A stretch of DNA of 64,000 nt from Capnocytophaga canimorsus (lineage in GTDB: Bacteria; Bacteroidota; Bacteroidia; Flavobacteriales; Flavobacteriaceae). The position numbers and the translations under genes were made by a program. The stretch covers positions 691,001 to 755,000 of the forward strand of contig NZ_CP022382.1 in the NCBI RefSeq assembly GCF_002302565.1, written 5' to 3'. Shown in pieces: positions 44,324 to 57,119 of the stretch. Under the pieces are notes generated by a model. The model made no database searches. It saw nothing but the letters and a program-made list of their open reading frames with translations, and was not told the origin of the DNA. Numbering within the stretch: the first letter of the stretch is position 1; every line of letters starts with the position of its first letter.

Positions 44324-45349
44324 ATGAAAAACAAAACTATCATTTTCGGAGCTCCTGCTGATTTCTTTAATCAGAAAATCATCGATAATTTTAAGTTTTT
44401 AGGTTTTGAGGTTATAGATGTATCTATTTCTCTAAACTATAAATACAGTTCATTAAAAGACAAATTAAAAAATACTTTTAGAAAGGTATTTTTTAATGAC
44501 AATTCTCACAAAAAAAGAGTCCGTTTTGCTTTAATTGAACAAGAAATAAATGAAAAAATAAACGCTTTACATAAAAAAGCCGATTATGTGCTTTTGATTC
44601 GTCCAGATATCTACCCAGAACATTTTTTGCAAAATCTGAAAACCAAATCCAAAAAAATGGTTGCTTATCAATGGGACGGATTAAATGTTTTTCCCGATGT
44701 AAGAAAAGTGGTAAAATATTTTGATCGATTTTTTGTTTTTGACCCTAAGGACGTCGCAGAATCTTTTTTACCTACAACTAATTTCTATTTTGATATTCCA
44801 GAACAATTGGAAAAAATAGAAAAAAGAAGTGTCTTTTTCGTGGGCGTTTGGAAAAGAAATCGTATAAAACCAATTGGAAAACTAATTTCCAAAATCAATG
44901 AAACAAATTACATCGCTGACATTTCATTATTTACGACTAAAAAATATATTTTAAAAAAATATGAAAAATCAGTTATAAATGTAACAAATAAGAGAATTCC
45001 ACTAATCGAAAATCATCAAAAAGTTTGCCAATCAGCTGTTTTAGTTGATATACTAAACACGGTGCATAATGGCTTATCATTCCGAGTGTTTGAGGCGATA
45101 AAGTATAAAAAGAAGCTTATCACAAATAATTCGCATATAAAGAAGTATGATTTCTTTAATAAAAACAACATACTTGTTATAGAAAAAGATTCTGATTATG
45201 AGTTCATCCCTTCATTTTTAGAATTACCATTTCTTGATTTACCACAATTCGTATATGAAAAATATGCTTTTACAAATTGGATAAAATATGTCTTAGATAT
45301 ACCTACATATCAGCCTATTGAATTGCCCAAAGCAAATAAATTACATTAA
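44324..45349 (+). CDS. GT-B-like polysaccharide biosynthesis protein, paralogue 3
   Basis: The 341-residue protein is the third member of the local family. The N-terminus (TIIFGAPADFFNQKIIDNFK) is Rossmann-like, and the C-terminal block HNGLSFRVFEAIKYKKKLIT with YDFFNKNNILVI matches paralogues 1 and 2. A conserved ending with YEKYAFTNWIKYVL is also shared. It lies 3 bp after the polymerase-like gene and closes the cluster. Reaction unknown. Confidence 0.72.
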   Translation: MKNKTIIFGAPADFFNQKIIDNFKFLGFEVIDVSISLNYKYSSLKDKLKNTFRKVFFNDNSHKKRVRFALIEQEINEKINALHKKADYVLLIRPDIYPEHFLQNLKTKSKKMVAYQWDGLNVFPDVRKVVKYFDRFFVFDPKDVAESFLPTTNFYFDIPEQLEKIEKRSVFFVGVWKRNRIKPIGKLISKINETNYIADISLFTTKKYILKKYEKSVINVTNKRIPLIENHQKVCQSAVLVDILNTVHNGLSFRVFEAIKYKKKLITNNSHIKKYDFFNKNNILVIEKDSDYEFIPSFLELPFLDLPQFVYEKYAFTNWIKYVLDIPTYQPIELPKANKLH

Positions 45350-45574
45350 TGTTATCTTCGTCAAATTCACTAGTTACTAACTTCGAATTATGCTAATAAT
45401 TGCAAAATATATGAATAGTAACAAATCAACTTTACTTATGAAAAATACAATGATGAATCATTACATTGATATTCTTTTTGAATCTTTTTTAGAAAACATT
45501 TTTCCGAATCCTTTAAGAAAATTGGAAAATAGGTGTTTTATAGCCTAAAAAAGGCTTAGTTTCTTAAATATTTT

Positions 45575-45582
45575 TATCTTTG
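45575..45582 (+). promoter_or_regulatory. -7 element of the mlaE-mlaF operon
   Basis: TATCTTTG fits TAnnTTTG and lies 16 bp before the mlaE ATG, implying a very short leader. A small AGCCT/AGGCT hairpin at about 45542-45556 sits upstream. No other feature was seen between 45350 and 45598. Confidence 0.5.
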
Positions 45583-45598
45583 TCGATATTTTAAGCAA

Positions 45599-46336
45599 AT
45601 GAAACACATAGCAGCTATTGGTCGTTATTTTATAATGTTATACGATATTTTTCGTAAGCGTACACGTTGGGGGATTACTAAAAACTTAATCCTTAAAGAT
45701 ATTGATGATTTGATTTTCAACTCTATAGGAATTATTGCCTTCATTTCTTTTTTTATCGGAGGGGTGGTTGCTGTACAAACTGCTTTGAATATTGACAATC
45801 CTTTTATTCCAAAATACTTAATCGGTTTTGCTACGCGTCAGTCCATTATATTGGAGTTTGCTCCTACTTTTACCTCTATTATTTTGGCAGGAAAAGTGGG
45901 GTCGTTCATCACATCGAGTATTGGAACAATGCGAGTTACCGAACAGATTGATGCTCTTGACATTATGGGGGTCAATTCGCTAAATTATTTGGTTTTCCCG
46001 AAAATAGTAGCGCTAATGTTGTTTCCATTTTTAGTAGCAATGGCAATGTATTTAGGAATTTTCGGAGGATGGACAGCCGTAGTAATGAGTGGTTATGCTA
46101 CTTCATCTGAATTTATAGAAGGAGTAAAGATTGATTTTAAGACTTATACGCTAATTTACGCTTTTACCAAATCAGTGATTTTTGCCTTTTTATTAGCTAC
46201 TATTCCCGCCTATCACGGATACTATATGAAAGGAGGGGCATTAGATGTAGGAAAGGCAAGTACAGTGTCGTTTGTATGGACAAGTATTGCCATAATCATC
46301 GCTAATTCAGTTATCACTCAATTATTTTATGCCTAA
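45599..46336 (+). CDS. mlaE: MlaE-family ABC lipid-transport permease
   Basis: The 245-residue protein has five to six membrane segments and the MlaE/YrbE signatures: FFIGGVVAVQTALNI (about residue 52), LEFAPTFTSIILAGKVGSFI (about 85-104) and MRVTEQIDALDIMGVNSLNY (about 112-131). It is the permease of the system that keeps outer-membrane lipid asymmetry by moving phospholipids. Its stop overlaps the start of mlaF (ATGA). An MCE-domain (MlaD) gene is not in the next positions, so it may be elsewhere. Confidence 0.93.
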   Translation: MKHIAAIGRYFIMLYDIFRKRTRWGITKNLILKDIDDLIFNSIGIIAFISFFIGGVVAVQTALNIDNPFIPKYLIGFATRQSIILEFAPTFTSIILAGKVGSFITSSIGTMRVTEQIDALDIMGVNSLNYLVFPKIVALMLFPFLVAMAMYLGIFGGWTAVVMSGYATSSEFIEGVKIDFKTYTLIYAFTKSVIFAFLLATIPAYHGYYMKGGALDVGKASTVSFVWTSIAIIIANSVITQLFYA

Positions 46337-47106
46337 TGATTCAAGTCGAAAATTTACATAAATCATTTAACGGAAATCCTATTTTAAAAGGGATTACTAC
46401 CACGTTTCATAAAGGAAAGACTAATTTAATTATTGGTCAAAGCGGTTCAGGGAAGACCGTATTTTTAAAATCGCTTTTGGGGCTTTTTACCCCCGATGAG
46501 GGTGAAATCATTTACGATGGTGTTCCTTATAGTCAAATGAAACGCAACGAGCGTGTGAAATTACGACAAAAAATGGGAATGGTTTTCCAAGGAAGCGCAT
46601 TATTTGATTCAATGACAGTACTTGATAATGTGATGTTTCCGCTTAAAATGTTTTCCTCAAAAACTGCCGATGAAATTCGCGAACGTGCCGATAGCGTGTT
46701 GCAACGGGTAAATTTGGTAGGGGCTGAAAATAAATTGCCTTCAGAAATTTCAGGAGGAATGCAGAAAAGGGTTGCCATTGCTCGAGCTATTGTAAATCAG
46801 CCTCATTATTTATTTTGTGACGAGCCTAATTCGGGGCTTGACCCTAAAACGGCAATCGTTATTGATAATCTTATAAAAGAAATCACTGAAGAATATAATA
46901 TCACCACAGTAATCAACACCCACGATATGAATTCGGTAATGGAAATTGGAGAAAAAATTATTTTTCTCAAAAACGGATTTTTAGAATGGGAAGGATCCAA
47001 AGCAACTATATTCAAAACCGATAATCAAGCGGTTACCGATTTTGTCTATTCATCAGATTTATTCAAAAGGGTACGTCAAATGTATATTGATGACGATTTG
47101 AAGTGA
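46336..47106 (+). CDS. mlaF: MlaF-family ABC ATPase
   Basis: The 256-residue protein has all ABC ATPase motifs: Walker A GQSGSGKTVF (about residue 34), signature ISGGMQKRVAIARAI (about 137-151), Walker B LFCDEPNSGLDP (about 157-168) and the switch His in INTHDMNSV (about 194). The SGGMQKR signature is typical of the MlaF/Ttg2A group. It partners with mlaE through a 1-bp stop/start overlap. Confidence 0.94.
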   Translation: MIQVENLHKSFNGNPILKGITTTFHKGKTNLIIGQSGSGKTVFLKSLLGLFTPDEGEIIYDGVPYSQMKRNERVKLRQKMGMVFQGSALFDSMTVLDNVMFPLKMFSSKTADEIRERADSVLQRVNLVGAENKLPSEISGGMQKRVAIARAIVNQPHYLFCDEPNSGLDPKTAIVIDNLIKEITEEYNITTVINTHDMNSVMEIGEKIIFLKNGFLEWEGSKATIFKTDNQAVTDFVYSSDLFKRVRQMYIDDDLK

Positions 47107-47425
47107 TTCGAAGCACATTTCATTCACGGTTAGATGAAGTAGTCAGATTTCGTAACACTTTGATTGGTTGTATTTAGGCTAAACATACAGAATTATTGAC
47201 TGCTAGTTGGTTTGAATCGTTTTTTTTGACCTTCAAAGTTGATGAAAAACATAGAATTTCCGTAAACCCAGTTAAAAACCACATAAAAGTTAGGATTTAA
47301 ATTCTAATTTCTATGTGGTTTTAACATATGATAGTCCTAAAAATGCGTTTTAACCAATTATGCGTTTGTAATTTCGCTTTTTTTACTTAAATTCGTTACC
47401 TTGTAAACCATATATAATTTGTGTT
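47107..47425. other. Intergenic region with a long hairpin, no gene seen
   Basis: The 319-bp spacer shows no convincing coding frame. Its only structural feature is the long inverted repeat at 47275-47322, listed separately. The right end should carry the DUF423 promoter; no full TAnnTTTG match is seen. Confidence 0.5.
47275..47322. terminator. Long hairpin, probable terminator
   Basis: AAAACCACATA (47275-47285) and TATGTGGTTTT (47312-47322) are exact complements, with further pairing inside (AAGTTAG with CTAATTT). The stem is over 18 bp long with a T-rich right flank. It is 168 bp after mlaF, which is far for a terminator, so a regulatory RNA structure is also possible. Confidence 0.55.
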
Positions 47426-47821
47426 ATGAATAAAAAGACATTACTTGTAGCTTCCGTTTTTGGGGCACTTGCTGTTATGTTGGGTGCTTGGGGCGCTCAC
47501 GGGCTCAAAGCGTTAGTTAATGCCGAAGCTGTTGTTTCATTCGAAGCAGGAGTTCGTTATCAAATGTATCACGCCTTATTTTTATTAGGAGTTGGTGTAA
47601 TTCCAGTACAATACCTTTCGCAAAAAGCTCAAAAAATAATTTTGTATCTTACCTTTTTTGGGGTTCTATTCTTCTCAGGATCTATTTATTTTCTGGCGAC
47701 CAATGACTTGACCTCCTTTTTTGACTTTAGAAAGATTGCTTTAATCACACCCTTAGGAGGCCTGTTGCTCATAGGGGCTTGGGTAGTACTATTTTTTTCT
47801 ATTTTGAAACAAAAAAAATGA
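47426..47821 (+). CDS. DUF423 membrane protein
   Basis: The 131-residue protein matches the DUF423/YgdD family: MLGAWGAHGLKALVNAEAVV (about residue 18-37) and YQMYHALFLLGVGVI. Four membrane segments are present. The conserved GAWGAHGL and YQMYHAL motifs are diagnostic. The function is unknown. It is followed by pckA after 103 bp. Confidence 0.9.
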   Translation: MNKKTLLVASVFGALAVMLGAWGAHGLKALVNAEAVVSFEAGVRYQMYHALFLLGVGVIPVQYLSQKAQKIILYLTFFGVLFFSGSIYFLATNDLTSFFDFRKIALITPLGGLLLIGAWVVLFFSILKQKK

Positions 47822-47924
47822 CAACATAGTCTTTTTTTATATATTTTTTTTGTACCTTTACACTCGCAAAATTTAAAAGAAAACATTGAAATAAAAATAT
47901 AACAATAATAACAAAATCAAAATT

Positions 47925-49505
47925 ATGAGTAAATCAAAAACAATTTCAGTTGAGAATTACGGAATCAAAAATGCAAACGTACGCTACCAACTTTCTGCCG
48001 ACGAGTTGCACAAAGAAGCTATCGCGAAAGGTGTAGCTGAAGAAGCTAACTCTGGAGCTTTATCTATCAAAACAGGGAAGTTTACAGGACGTTCTCCACA
48101 AGACCGTTTCATTGTAAAAGACGACATTACAAAAGACCGCGTATGGTGGGGAAAAGTAAATATTCCTTTCGATTCAGCAAAATTTGACGCTCTTTATGAT
48201 AAAGTAATGGCATATCTTTCTGGAAAAGAATTGTTCGTTCACGACGGATATGTTTGTGCTGACCCTAACTATCGTACAAATGTTCGTACTATTGCTGAAC
48301 TTCCTTGGAGTGCGCAATTCGTTTACAATATGTTCCTTCGTTTGGAAGATAGCGAAGTAGAAAACTTCAAAGAAGAGTGGTTGGTAATCAACGCACCAGG
48401 ATTCTTGGCTGACCCAGCTGTTGACGGAACTCGTCAATCAAACTTTGCTATTTTGAACTTTACTAGAAAAATCGCTTTAATCGGTGGAACAGGATATCCA
48501 GGAGAAATGAAAAAAGGTATTTTCTCTGCACTTAACTTCGTGCTTCCTGTATTCAAAAACACAATGCCAATGCACTGTTCTGCAAACGTTGGTAAAGGTG
48601 GCGATACAGCGATTTTCTTCGGACTTTCAGGAACTGGTAAAACAACGCTTTCAGCTGACCCTAACCGTCACTTAATCGGAGACGATGAGCACGGATGGAC
48701 ACCTGAAAACACAGTGTTTAACTTTGAAGGTGGTTGCTACGCAAAAGTAGTTGATTTGACTCCTGAAAAAGAGCCTGAAATTTTCGCAGCTATCAAAAAA
48801 GGAGCTATCCTTGAAAACGTGATTATGCATAACGGAGAGGTTGATTTTGCAGATACTTCAATCACTGAAAATACACGTGTTTCGTATCCAATTCACCACA
48901 TAGCTAATATTCAACCTGGTTCAATAGGTAAAAATCCTAAAAATATATTCTTCTTAACTTTTGATGCTTACGGAGTATTGCCTCCAATCTCTAAATTGAC
49001 TCCAGAACAAGCTGCTTATCAGTTCGTTTCAGGATATACTTCAAAAGTTGCAGGAACAGAGGTAGGAATTACCACACCGCAAAAAACATTCTCAGCTTGT
49101 TTCGGAGCAGCATTTATGCCACTTCACCCAGCTGAATACGGAAAAATGTTGGCTGAAAAAATTGAGAAATCAGGCGTAAACGTATGGTTAGTAAACACAG
49201 GTTACAACGGAAAAATGAAACGTTGCAGCTTGAAAGATACTCGTGCTTTGATTACTGCAGCTCTTACAGGAGCTTTGGACAAAGTTGAGTACAAAGAGTT
49301 ACCAATCTTCGGATTCCAAGTGCCACAATCTTGCGAAGGTGTTTCTAACCAAGCTATCTTGAACCCTGAAAATACTTGGGACGATAAAGCTCAATTCGCT
49401 GCTAAATCAAAAGAATTAGCGGAAGCATTCTTACAAAACTTCAAAGATAAAGGATTTGAAGAAGGAGCTGATGCACAAGTACTTAAAGGAGCGCCAAAAT
49501 TGTAA
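47925..49505 (+). CDS. pckA: Phosphoenolpyruvate carboxykinase (ATP)
   Basis: The protein interconverts oxaloacetate and PEP with ATP/ADP. In CO2-loving Bacteroidota such an enzyme may also fix CO2 in the anaplerotic direction. It is 526 residues, normal for the ATP type. Motifs are the substrate-site RSPQDRFIVKD (about residue 55), kinase-1a FFGLSGTGKTTLSAD (P-loop, about 230-244), kinase-2 LIGDDEHGW (about 250-258) and MNFEGGCYAK-like FNFEGGCYAKV (about 265). Codon use is more biased than that of its neighbours, in line with high expression. Confidence 0.97.
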   Translation: MSKSKTISVENYGIKNANVRYQLSADELHKEAIAKGVAEEANSGALSIKTGKFTGRSPQDRFIVKDDITKDRVWWGKVNIPFDSAKFDALYDKVMAYLSGKELFVHDGYVCADPNYRTNVRTIAELPWSAQFVYNMFLRLEDSEVENFKEEWLVINAPGFLADPAVDGTRQSNFAILNFTRKIALIGGTGYPGEMKKGIFSALNFVLPVFKNTMPMHCSANVGKGGDTAIFFGLSGTGKTTLSADPNRHLIGDDEHGWTPENTVFNFEGGCYAKVVDLTPEKEPEIFAAIKKGAILENVIMHNGEVDFADTSITENTRVSYPIHHIANIQPGSIGKNPKNIFFLTFDAYGVLPPISKLTPEQAAYQFVSGYTSKVAGTEVGITTPQKTFSACFGAAFMPLHPAEYGKMLAEKIEKSGVNVWLVNTGYNGKMKRCSLKDTRALITAALTGALDKVEYKELPIFGFQVPQSCEGVSNQAILNPENTWDDKAQFAAKSKELAEAFLQNFKDKGFEEGADAQVLKGAPKL

Positions 49506-49566
49506 AATTTTGTTTCTTATGTCTCGTCCTGAAAAAATGATACAGGATTAAACAACTAAAAAATTA

Positions 49567-49970
49567 TTAATCAAGTGGTACAGTCTTACCAACTGTATCA
49601 CTTTTTCTTTTATACAATTTAGGAACTAATTCCTGTTGGGTATGCATCTGTTTTGGGGTTAAAAAATGATTCGAAAAATGAGGTCTCTTTTCGTTGTATA
49701 TTTTAACCACATCAGCTACCAACTTCTTTCTACATTGCAAATTTACATTAAATTTGTCAATATCATACTCTTGTTTCAAAATTCCATTGATTCTTTCCGC
49801 AATTGCATTCTGGTAAGGATCAGACTCTTGAGTCATACTACATCGGATATTATACTGATTTAAAACCTTTTGATAATCATCTGAACAATATTGCAACCCT
49901 CTATCTGAATGATGAATTAATTCCTCTATTTTTTCCTTTTTCAAAGCGGATTTTAAGGTGTAATTTTTTG
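49567..49970 (-). pseudogene. IS3-family transposase C-terminal remnant
   Basis: The minus strand encodes the last about 130 residues of an IS3 OrfB integrase core: LIHHSDRGLQYCSDDYQKVL (second catalytic Asp), ESDPYQNAIAERINGILKQE (catalytic Glu) and YNEKRPHFSNHFLTPKQMH. The first catalytic Asp and the entire OrfA are missing. The frame continues beyond about 49970 into unrelated sequence, so the 5' boundary is approximate. It is inactive. Confidence 0.8.
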
Positions 49971-50109
49971 CTCTGAAAGTAACGGAAAATGGGCGTATGC
50001 AATTAAAAGTATCACAATAGCTAAAAAACAGCAAATTGAGTTTTTAAAACAAGAATTAAAAGAAGCTACACAAATTGAGTTTGAAAAGGTTATTCTTGCA
50101 ATCAAGTAA
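49970..50109 (+). pseudogene. Truncated 3' end of a gene next to the IS3 remnant
   Basis: A plus-strand frame from about 49971 to the stop at 50107-50109 reads SNGKWAYAIKSITIAKKQQI and then EFLKQELKEATQIEFEKVIL AIK in amphipathic helical style. A terminator hairpin follows 48 bp later. No start codon context is present and the left side runs into the IS3 remnant, so this appears to be the surviving C-terminus of a gene cut by the insertion and a later deletion. The family is not recognised. Confidence 0.4.
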
Positions 50110-50156
50110 TTTTTTAGATAAAGTTTAAATAACAAAATCAGCAATGATGAAAAATG

Positions 50157-50187
50157 CGGAGTAAGTTAATTGCTCCGTATTTTTTTG
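50157..50187 (+). terminator. Terminator downstream of the truncated gene end
   Basis: CGGAGTAA and TTGCTCCG pair (one G-U) around a short loop and are followed by TATTTTTTTG. It is placed as a normal terminator of the plus-strand truncated gene, which supports that fragment having been a real gene end. Confidence 0.7.
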
Positions 50188-50331
50188 ATTATCAACAATT
50201 ATTATATTAGCAAATTGCTAAATGATGACCTCCCTTTTTATTTTTTGAAAGATATTTTTTAGGGTTGTATTCTTTTTTGAGAAATATTATTTATTTTTAC
50301 GGTCGGATTTTTTCAATTACGCAGATAAAAT

Positions 50332-50817
50332 ATGCAAATGACCTTAGATCACATCGATTTGATGATTTTGGACGAACTCCAAAAAGATGGAAAGCAATCC
50401 ATTAAAAAATTGGCAGAAAAAGTAAATCTTTCCATAACTCCTGTACACGAACGTATAAAAAAATTGGAAACTTCAGGGGTTATTGAAAATTATGTAGCCG
50501 TACTCAATGCTAAACGACTGGGAAAAAAACTGATAGCATATTGCCAAGTAAAGCTTATTAGGCATCAGGAAGACCTTTTTGAACAATTTGAAAGCTATGT
50601 AAGTCAGTTAGACGAGGTTTTAGAGGCCTCTTATATGGCAGGAGGGTACGACTTTCTACTCAAATTGATTTTGGACGATATGGAGGATTATCAGAACTTT
50701 GTGGTACATAAAATCTCAAAATTAGATATTATATCAAACATTCAGAGCGCCTTCGTGATCCAAACCATCAAAAATACATCGATGATTAAATGTCTTCGAG
50801 ACGAATATGAAAAATGA
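50332..50817 (+). CDS. Lrp/AsnC-family transcriptional regulator
   Basis: The 161-residue protein has an N-terminal winged helix-turn-helix (DHIDLMILDELQKDGKQSIK, then LAEKVNLSITPVHERIKKLE, residues about 5-50) and a C-terminal RAM/AsnC ligand-binding domain (about 70-155) with EASYMAGGYDFLLKL. It would sense an amino acid or related ligand as an octamer. Its targets are not visible. It is upstream of the deoxynucleoside kinase gene by 165 bp, on the same strand. Confidence 0.92.
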   Translation: MQMTLDHIDLMILDELQKDGKQSIKKLAEKVNLSITPVHERIKKLETSGVIENYVAVLNAKRLGKKLIAYCQVKLIRHQEDLFEQFESYVSQLDEVLEASYMAGGYDFLLKLILDDMEDYQNFVVHKISKLDIISNIQSAFVIQTIKNTSMIKCLRDEYEK

Positions 50818-50982
50818 AGAAGTAGTTCAAAAAGTTGTAATACAGAAATAAGCGATTTCTCTGTTAGTATAAGCAAAGTAGAAGACTGATACATTAAAAC
50901 TTCAACTTGGCTAGGTTTAACATTAAAAATCATCATTATACTTTTTATAACGCAACCAAAAATAAATCATAAAAACGATAAA

Positions 50983-51597
50983 ATGCACATAGCCATTGCC
51001 GGAAATATAGGAGCTGGAAAAACAACACTTACACGACTTTTATCTAAACATTATGGTTGGGAGGCTCATTATGAAGACGTTGTGGACAATCCATACTTAG
51101 ATGATTTTTATCATCAGATGGAGCGCTGGAGTTTTAATTTGCAAATCTATTTTTTAAATAGTCGTTTCCGTCAAATTTTAGATTTTAGAGAAAAAGGAGA
51201 TAACATTATACAAGACCGAACCATTTATGAAGATGCCCATATATTTGCTCCGAATTTACACGAAATGGGGCTAATGAGTGGTAGGGATTTTAGCAACTAC
51301 GAGTCCTTGTTTTTTCTTATGGAAAAAATGGTACTCCCACCCGATTTACTTATCTATTTACGCAGTTCTATTTCCAATTTGGTAAAACAAATTCATAAGC
51401 GTGGCAGAGAGTATGAAAGTTCTATTTCAATTGACTATCTCAATAGGCTCAATGAGCGCTACGAGCATTGGATAAAGGGATATAATAAAGGTAAATTATT
51501 GATAATTGATGTAGATAATATCAACTTTGTTGATAATCCTGAAGATTTAGGTGATATTATAAGTAAAGTTGATGCTCAGCTGTTTGGATTATTTTAA
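50983..51597 (+). CDS. Deoxynucleoside kinase (dAK/dGK family)
   Basis: The 204-residue protein phosphorylates deoxynucleosides for salvage. The P-loop IAGNIGAGKTTLTRLL is at residues about 4-19, the substrate/catalytic DRTIYEDAHIFA (about 83-94) has the DR and ED residues of the family, and the lid region has KRGREYESSIS (about 145-155). The length is normal. Base specificity (dA/dG against dC/dT) cannot be set by eye. Confidence 0.92.
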   Translation: MHIAIAGNIGAGKTTLTRLLSKHYGWEAHYEDVVDNPYLDDFYHQMERWSFNLQIYFLNSRFRQILDFREKGDNIIQDRTIYEDAHIFAPNLHEMGLMSGRDFSNYESLFFLMEKMVLPPDLLIYLRSSISNLVKQIHKRGREYESSISIDYLNRLNERYEHWIKGYNKGKLLIIDVDNINFVDNPEDLGDIISKVDAQLFGLF

Positions 51598-52044
51598 TTT
51601 CTTTTATGCTGTTATTCATTTTCGATGAGGTGCTAAAATTTACCTAAAAATTGCTTTCGGAAATCAACAATATACTATTAACCTAACTTCAAGTCTTTTT
51701 AAAGTTCGTTGTTCCAGCCATTAAGAAAACCGAACAAACCATTAAATAACAAACACTTACAAAGCATCATTAAAAAATGAATTTTACATATCCTATTCTT
51801 TTTGTCCTGCTTTTTATAGTTGCGTATTGGATTCAAAGTGCTATATATGACAGAATGGTAAGAAAAAACTAAATCATACTCTTTATTCAGTAAATTGCGA
51901 AACATCAACCCTTTGTGGCTAATGGGCGGAATGCTCAAAAAATGTACATTCCTTTTGAATTTTGGTACATTTCTTTTTGTGGATTATACCTAACACATCA
52001 CCTTTTTCTTGACAACAGAACACTTTATTTCACTAAATAACACA
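51598..52044. other. Intergenic region, possible tiny membrane peptide
   Basis: The 450-bp stretch has one short plus-strand frame at 51777-51872 (31 codons, MNFTYPILFVLLFIVAYWIQ then SAIYDRMVRKN) that reads as a single membrane helix with a basic tail. Downstream frames are broken. Whether it is translated or is a gene relic is unknown. Nothing else was recognised. Confidence 0.35.
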
Positions 52045-52073
52045 AAAAAACCTCAGGAATTTCTGAGGTTTTT
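52045..52073. terminator. Terminator after the beta-galactosidase gene
   Basis: AAAACCTCAG and CTGAGGTTTT form a 10-bp stem with a 6-nt loop (GAATTT shared), with A and T runs on both sides, so it can work in both directions. It lies 21 bp beyond the stop of the beta-galactosidase gene on the minus strand. Confidence 0.85.
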
Positions 52074-52093
52074 GTTTAGTATTTTTAAGGTTT

Positions 52094-56179
<4,086 letters not shown>

Positions 56180-56196
56180 TTAAAAATAGTTAGACA

Positions 56197-56204
56197 CAAA
56201 GATA
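56197..56204 (-). promoter_or_regulatory. -7 element of the beta-galactosidase gene
   Basis: On the minus strand TATCTTTG fits TAnnTTTG and lies 35 bp before the ATG at 56161. A weak CTTG lies 22 bp further upstream. Confidence 0.5.
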
Positions 56205-56260
56205 CAAAAAGATATCGAAATCTTATCAAGATATAATTTCGATAAACCGCTATAAAAAAG

Positions 56261-56268
56261 TATTTTTG
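56261..56268 (+). promoter_or_regulatory. -7 element of the Cof-type phosphatase gene
   Basis: TATTTTTG fits TAnnTTTG and lies 32 bp before the ATG at 56301. The two divergent promoters in this spacer are about 60 bp apart. Confidence 0.5.
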
Positions 56269-56300
56269 CAATTAAGATTTACTTTTTATAAGATTACACT

Positions 56301-57092
56301 ATGATCAAACTAATTGTATCGGATATTGATGGAACCTTGGTTACTAATGACAAAAAACTTCCAAAACGTTTTTGGGAAGTCGTAAAAATGATGCAAGAAA
56401 AAGGAGTACGTTTTTGTGCCGCCAGTGGTAGGCAGGTGCAAAGTTTAGAAGTACTTTTCAAGCCTATCGCCAATGAAATTGGCTTTATTTCTGAAAATGG
56501 TGCTTTTATCAAATATAAAAATAATGAATTGCATTTGGAACCGCTATCTTTCAAAGCTATCACTCCGATTTTGGAAACTTGCAAAAAAATGGAAAATACT
56601 GGTGTCGTCCTTTGCGGAAAAGACAGCGCTTATGCCCTTACTGAAGATAAATCTATCTATGAAGAAATTGAACTACATTATCCTGCCGTAGAAAAAATTA
56701 CTGATTTTCAAAACATAAATGATACTTTTTTCAAAATCACCGTCTGCAGCAAAAAAACTTCAAAAACAAACATTTATCCAATGCTAAAACATTTCTCATC
56801 GGATTTTAAAGTGGTAGTATCTGGTGAACATTGGTTGGATATTACTCAAAAATCAGTAAATAAAGGAAAAGCAGTGAAAATCATACAACATCTGTGGGGA
56901 ATTCTTCCAGAAGAAACTGCCGTTTTCGGTGATCAACTAAACGATTTGGAGATGATGGCAGCTGCAAAATATAGTTTTGCTATGAAAAATGCCCAACCCG
57001 AAGTGAAACAAGCCGCAAACTTTATCACCGAATATGACAATAACAATGAAGGGGTCATAAAAAAAGTTGCTGAATTACTCAACAACTTTTAA
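56301..57092 (+). CDS. Cof-type HAD-IIB phosphatase
   Basis: The 263-residue protein has the HAD motif I DIDGTLVTNDKKLP (residues about 8-21, nucleophile Asp), motif II ASGRQ (about 41), motif III with NKGKAVK (about 188) and motif IV FGDQLNDLEMM (about 212). The cap domain is type C2B. Members dephosphorylate sugar phosphates, pyridoxal phosphate or flavin nucleotides; substrate unknown. It is divergent from the beta-galactosidase gene, which suggests, but does not prove, a sugar-phosphate role. Confidence 0.9.
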   Translation: MIKLIVSDIDGTLVTNDKKLPKRFWEVVKMMQEKGVRFCAASGRQVQSLEVLFKPIANEIGFISENGAFIKYKNNELHLEPLSFKAITPILETCKKMENTGVVLCGKDSAYALTEDKSIYEEIELHYPAVEKITDFQNINDTFFKITVCSKKTSKTNIYPMLKHFSSDFKVVVSGEHWLDITQKSVNKGKAVKIIQHLWGILPEETAVFGDQLNDLEMMAAAKYSFAMKNAQPEVKQAANFITEYDNNNEGVIKKVAELLNNF

Positions 57093-57119
57093 CTCTTTGT
57101 ATATTCAAATGTTTTAATT

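Noticed and set aside
49953..50144. Minus-strand frame of 63 codons with a hydrophobic start
   Set aside because: It is the complement of the orphan gene end plus its terminator flank; the plus strand has the better coding pattern.
51699..51938. Minus-strand frame of 79 codons
   Set aside because: Composition is unlike the neighbouring genes, there is no promoter-like context, and a plausible plus-strand peptide lies inside the same span.
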